NCBI GenBank assembly: GCA_003131945.1
Contig: PKWD01000148.1
Location: 11,566 to 21,023 of the forward strand
Length of the DNA stretch: 9,458 nt
From: Acidimicrobiaceae bacterium
GTDB lineage: Bacteria; Actinomycetota; Acidimicrobiia; Acidimicrobiales; UBA8190
Reading direction: 5' to 3'
Shown here: positions 6,658 through 9,458 of the stretch, in pieces
Layout of the letters: each line of letters opens with the position of its first letter
Numbering within the stretch: the first letter of the stretch is position 1
Notes under the pieces: generated by a model
The model's database searches: none
The model's input: the letters and a program-made list of their open reading frames with translations, nothing else
Told to the model about the DNA's origin: nothing
Position numbers and translations under genes: made by a program

Positions 6658-7335
6658 ATGACCGACGCGACTAGTCACCCCCACGGCCATGAGTACTCAT
6701 CTCCACCGATCATGGATGAGGCATTCTGGGACGAACGATATGGCTCCCGAGGCTCCCTGTGGAGCGGTGATCCGAATCCACAGCTGGTAAGGGAGGCTCA
6801 GTCGCTCCAGCCCGGCGTGGGCCTCGATGTTGGTTGCGGGGAGGGCGGTGATGCGATCTGGTTGGCGCAACTCGGTTGGCACGTAACTGGTGTCGACATC
6901 TCGAGTGTCGCACTAGCACGGGCCCGTGCCCATGCGGCACAGACAGGAAGCGACCTCGCTGATCGGCTCGAATGGCTTCACGTCGATCTCGACGACTTCA
7001 TCCCCGAACCCAACTCCTATTCGCTCGTTTCAGCCCAGTTCGTCCATCTGGCCACTGGCCAGCGAGAGGATCTTCATCGCCGCCTCGCAGACGCTGTTGC
7101 CCCAGGCGGCACGCTCCTGATCGTCAGCCACGACCTGTCGGACCTGGGCACGACGATGAGAAGACCTCCATTTCCTGAGTTCTTCGCGACCCCTGAAGAA
7201 ACAGTGAATGCCCTTCCGACGGATGAATGGCTGGTTGTCGTCGCCGAAGCACGTCCACGGCGGGCAACTGACCCGAATGGCGATCAGATCACAATCCATG
7301 ACGCAGTCGTCAGAATGCAGCGGCACGACCACTAG
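6658..7335 (+). CDS. Class I SAM-dependent methyltransferase
   Basis: The 225-residue cytoplasmic protein has the Rossmann-type SAM-binding fold. FWDERYGSRGSLWSGDPNP (23-41) is the characteristic N-terminal block of a common actinobacterial subgroup. Motif I is LDVGCGEGGDAIWLA (56-70), the acidic residue after beta-2 is in GVDIS (78-82), LEWLHVDLDDF (104-114) gives the third acidic position, and APGGTLLIVSHD (148-159) is motif III. It is related to TehB/thiopurine-type and Methyltransf_25 enzymes, but the acceptor substrate cannot be read from sequence. The ATG at 6658 has only a weak ribosome binding site. The gene stands alone; repeat copy C ends 54 bp upstream of it. Confidence 0.88.
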   Translation: MTDATSHPHGHEYSSPPIMDEAFWDERYGSRGSLWSGDPNPQLVREAQSLQPGVGLDVGCGEGGDAIWLAQLGWHVTGVDISSVALARARAHAAQTGSDLADRLEWLHVDLDDFIPEPNSYSLVSAQFVHLATGQREDLHRRLADAVAPGGTLLIVSHDLSDLGTTMRRPPFPEFFATPEETVNALPTDEWLVVVAEARPRRATDPNGDQITIHDAVVRMQRHDH

Positions 7336-7863
7336 TTGGAAATGCCGCATTGGCCTGCCCACCGTGACATGGCGTCATCGAAACCCAGGCGAGATCCACG
7401 GCGGTTTCAACCCATCCACGCACCACTGAGGCGAACGACGGAAGCTGTCGCCGATCCAGCAAGGCGGACCCCTCAGGGCACCCACCCGGTAACGACATCG
7501 CCGCGCGATTGCGGATGGCTGGCACGGTCGGGGTCATCTCAGAGCCCTCCCGGTAGCCGGCATCATTTCCGCACGGGGGTGTTGGCGATATTGCGCCCCT
7601 ACCGGATGCCTGAGGTCGCCTTGGGGAGCTTGTCGGAAGACGAGGAACTGGTCGGGTGTCATCCTTCGTTGCCCATACCAACACGGGTCATCCCGCCCGG
7701 GGCAGCATCCATCAACGAGTCCTTGCCAACCTTCCCGGATGGGACGGCAGGATCGAGCAACGCTGTGGAAGCCTGGTGACGTGCCCGATGACACGTCGAA
7801 CTCGGACTCAAGGGCTCAGCTGTCATCTCGCAAGGTGACCGGGCGGTTAGGCGAATCGGAGTC
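7336..7863. other. Gene-free gap with direct-repeat copy 2
   Basis: The gap is 528 bp. An open frame of 147 codons crosses 7336-7779 but starts directly after the methyltransferase stop, has low-complexity Arg/Pro/Thr-rich composition and matches nothing I know. I do not call it. The region carries direct-repeat copy 2 (7603-7691). At 7513-7561, ggat-gg-ctggcacggtc and tagccggc weakly echo the structured repeat. No ATPase gene or remnant is visible next to the permease. Confidence 0.5.
7603..7691 (+). repeat. Direct repeat, copy 2 (~90 bp)
   Basis: It is the partner of 1138-1227 in the same orientation, with ~80% identity by hand alignment and an identical 16 bp core at 7671-7686. Unlike copy 1, the frame PEVALGSLSEDEELVGCHPS continues without a stop through PIPTRVI. 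No insertion sequence borders this copy. Confidence 0.75.
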
Positions 7864-8964
7864 GTGACCGCGCCCGACGTCGTTACACCGGGTCCGGTCG
7901 AGGTTGATGGTGCAGATGACGGCCGAGGATCGTGGATCCCCACCTGGGCAATGATCGCAACAAGATTCATGGAGCTTCGCAAGCGTCGCGGCCTCATGAT
8001 CGCCCTGATCGCATTGACGGTCGGGCTCCCGACACTCTTCCTCGTGATCCGGCTGTTGCTGCACGCCTTCGTGCCGCAGTCGTACGGGCCGGCTGGTGGG
8101 TTCGACGTGTTCACCTCCCTCATCGCCGGCGTGCTCTACATCTTCGGCTTCATCGCCGCCATGACCTTGGGAGCCACCGCAGGTTGCTCCGACCTCGCCG
8201 ACGGGATGTTCACGCAGCAGGTGGTGACCGGGCGCTCGAGAGTGGCGCTCTACCTGGCCCGCATCCCGGCCGGCTTGGCCATCATTATCCCCGTGGTGGC
8301 CGTCGCATTCACCATCATCTGCGCTGTCTGCGTCTTCTCCGCGCCGTCCAGCTTCGACTTCCAGGGCACCACCGTGCCCCTCGGCCTGTCCCTCCATGGA
8401 TACGAAACCTGGGCCGCCGATCATCCGAATCTGATCATCTGCGACTTCCCCTACAACGGGCCATGCCCGGAGAACGAACCTGAGCCAAACACCCCGCTGT
8501 CCAGGGCGCTAGCCGAGCGACAGGCCGAGCAGAACTATCCGACCTACGCCGTGACCTACAACTCGCCGCCCAATGTCCTGATGATCAGGACGGGACTGTG
8601 GGTCGAGCTCGAGGTGGTCATCGCCTACGTCTTCGGTCTCGGGTTCGCCTCTCTCATGGGACAGCGAATGGTTCCGATCATCCTGATGATCGTGTACCAG
8701 ATCATCTTCCGACCGCTCCTAATTTCGACCAAGATTCCCTACCTGATCAACCTTCGGCGACCCCTGGTCATCGAACTGGCTGTGGCCCATTTCGAACCGG
8801 CCGGGATTGGTATCAACTACGGGATCGTGAACGGACTCGCTGAGCTTCGAGACTCGTCGTACTTGGTGCCGGAATCGACTGCCATCGCGGTCGCAGTGAT
8901 CGCGGCCTGGCTGGTGGTGTGGACGGTCTTGGGCGCGTGGAGAATGGCGACCAGGGACGCTTGA
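7864..8964 (+). CDS. Multi-pass membrane protein, probable ABC-2-type transporter permease
   Basis: The 366-residue protein has a short polar N-terminus followed by about six hydrophobic segments: ~45-66, 84-106, 133-158, 246-266, 268-285 and 339-358. The sequence after segment 2, GATAGCSDLADGMFTQQVVTGRSR (split as GATAGCSDLADG and QQVVTGRSR), is the cytoplasmic coupling region seen in ABC-2 permeases. A large loop (160-245) with Cys193 and Cys201, Pro/Asn-rich in its middle, is predicted extracytoplasmic and could hold a disulfide. The GTG at 7864 is used because the ORF opens there and the soluble leader SWIPTWAMIATRFMELRKRRG is typical of such permeases; an internal ATG near 7951 is the alternative. 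No ATP-binding partner is next to it, so the partner would have to be elsewhere or lost. Confidence 0.75.
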   Translation: MTAPDVVTPGPVEVDGADDGRGSWIPTWAMIATRFMELRKRRGLMIALIALTVGLPTLFLVIRLLLHAFVPQSYGPAGGFDVFTSLIAGVLYIFGFIAAMTLGATAGCSDLADGMFTQQVVTGRSRVALYLARIPAGLAIIIPVVAVAFTIICAVCVFSAPSSFDFQGTTVPLGLSLHGYETWAADHPNLIICDFPYNGPCPENEPEPNTPLSRALAERQAEQNYPTYAVTYNSPPNVLMIRTGLWVELEVVIAYVFGLGFASLMGQRMVPIILMIVYQIIFRPLLISTKIPYLINLRRPLVIELAVAHFEPAGIGINYGIVNGLAELRDSSYLVPESTAIAVAVIAAWLVVWTVLGAWRMATRDA

Positions 8965-9025
8965 GCAACGCCTGGCTCGACTTCGCTGCGTATTCGGCGA
9001 TCTCGTAGGTATCGGATTTCGAGCT

Positions 9026-9035
9026 GCGCTAGCGC
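9026..9035. other. 10 bp palindrome gcgctagcgc at the end of the hydrolase remnant
   Basis: It overlaps the stop codon of the truncated hydrolase fragment, exactly where family homology ends. It may mark a rearrangement junction. Confidence 0.3.
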
Positions 9036-9205
9036 CCGAAATGTTCGAAGTTCCGACGGTAGAGCTCGTGCTCCCACGAGATCTCGATGTCGGAGATCAA
9101 CGCCGGAATAAAGACCAGCGGTGGCCCCTCGCCCCACTGCTGATACGCGATTCGCAGATCACCTGCGTTGGCGTAGTGAGTCTCAGGCACGTGCATGGGC
9201 ATCAT
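9029..9205 (-). pseudogene. N-terminal remnant of an alpha/beta hydrolase
   Basis: This 58-codon frame reads MPMHVPETHYANAGDLRIAY, QQWGEGPPLVFIPALISD and IEISWEHELYRRNFEHFGR, then TAG. That is the standard opening of the alpha/beta hydrolases found alone or fused to adenylate/guanylate cyclase domains (the ETRYARSGDLHIAYQ-type start with a WEHP-type block). The next expected block, FARVIQFDKRGTGLSD with the nucleophile elbow further on, is absent in all three frames. It is therefore a truncation, not a simple frameshift. The in-frame ATG at 9196 has AGGG at a fair spacing and may be the original start. The remnant is convergent with the permease gene, which ends 64 bp away. Confidence 0.72.
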
Positions 9206-9458
9206 CCCTACACGCGCCGGATCGATCGGCTACGGCTCTTCGCGGCTCGTTTAGGCTCAGCCTACAGAGGCGACCATGGCCACCTCGGTGGGCTATGGCA
9301 TGGCCTCAGGGACGCGGGCGAGCACTACGGAAACGCGAGCGTTAACGACGACCGGGTGCATGCGCTTGGACCGCCGCAATATGTAGATCTGCTCGCCCCG
9401 GCCCCGGGCCACCTGAGCCATATCACCCAGCCGGATGATTTCCAATCAGAATGGAAAG
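9206..9458. other. Window end; unidentified minus-strand open frame 9445-9293
   Basis: On the minus strand a 50-codon open stretch reads EIIRLGDMAQVARGRGEQ, then RRSKRMHPVVVNARVSVVLA, and ends at a TAG (9295-9293). IIRLGDMAQVARG is faintly like the RLGDVA-V-RG segment of RND efflux proteins, and RRMHPVVV is faintly like MazF-type toxins. Neither is convincing. An upstream stop at 9448-9446 limits it, so it is either a small gene fragment or chance. Confidence 0.25.

Noticed and set aside
7336..7779. Plus-strand open frame of 147 codons after the methyltransferase
   Set aside because: Composition is unlike a protein, there is no start context, and only the repeat-derived segment is shared with anything else in the window.
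7742..7867. C-terminal end of an ABC ATPase overlapping the permease start (frame ending at TGA 7865-7867)
   Set aside because: The frame is open just upstream and overlaps as GTGA, but the residues show no ATPase motif and run back into repeat-derived sequence.
7816..8424. Minus-strand open frame of 202 codons
   Set aside because: It is antisense to the permease and rich in Gly, His, Glu and Asp as expected from a reversed high-GC membrane gene.

Overview
The window looks like a stretch of chromosome from a moderately high-GC actinobacterium. The evidence is GTG starts, strong C/G third-position bias, an LpqF/ORF12-like lipoprotein with a beta-lactamase fold, an SCO6745-family protein and an actinobacterial IS110-type transposase. 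I cannot name a genus. Gene density is low, with intergenic gaps of 320 to 530 bp. Several genes are decayed, so this reads as an accessory or eroding region.

Layout. Positions 1-923 hold the 5'-truncated, twice-frameshifted transposase of an IS110-family element, whose probable right end lies near 1137. Immediately after it comes the first copy of a ~90 bp direct repeat (1138-1227); the second copy is at 7603-7691. Between the copies, on the minus strand, are a CocE/NonD-family hydrolase broken by one frameshift and one stop codon (2998-1357) and an intact serine-hydrolase lipoprotein (4937-3525). On the plus strand are an intact SCO6745-family protein (5468-6337) and a class I methyltransferase (6658-7335). 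Beyond the second copy lie a multi-pass ABC-2-like permease (7864-8964) and, on the minus strand, a 58-residue remnant of an alpha/beta hydrolase (9205-9029). A last minus-strand open stretch (9445-9293) is unidentified.

The genes do not form an obvious pathway or operon: orientations are mixed, spacings are long, and the permease has no visible ATPase partner. The most interesting signal is in the gaps. A family of structured intergenic repeats (best copies 5300-5395 and 6510-6604, relatives near 3183, 4994 and 5162) shares closing stems, internal hairpins and a G-rich tail. In the two best copies the stem sequences differ while pairing is largely kept. I do not recognise this family. All three frameshifts I could place fall in runs of C/G, so homopolymer sequencing error must be excluded before calling every one a true pseudogene.
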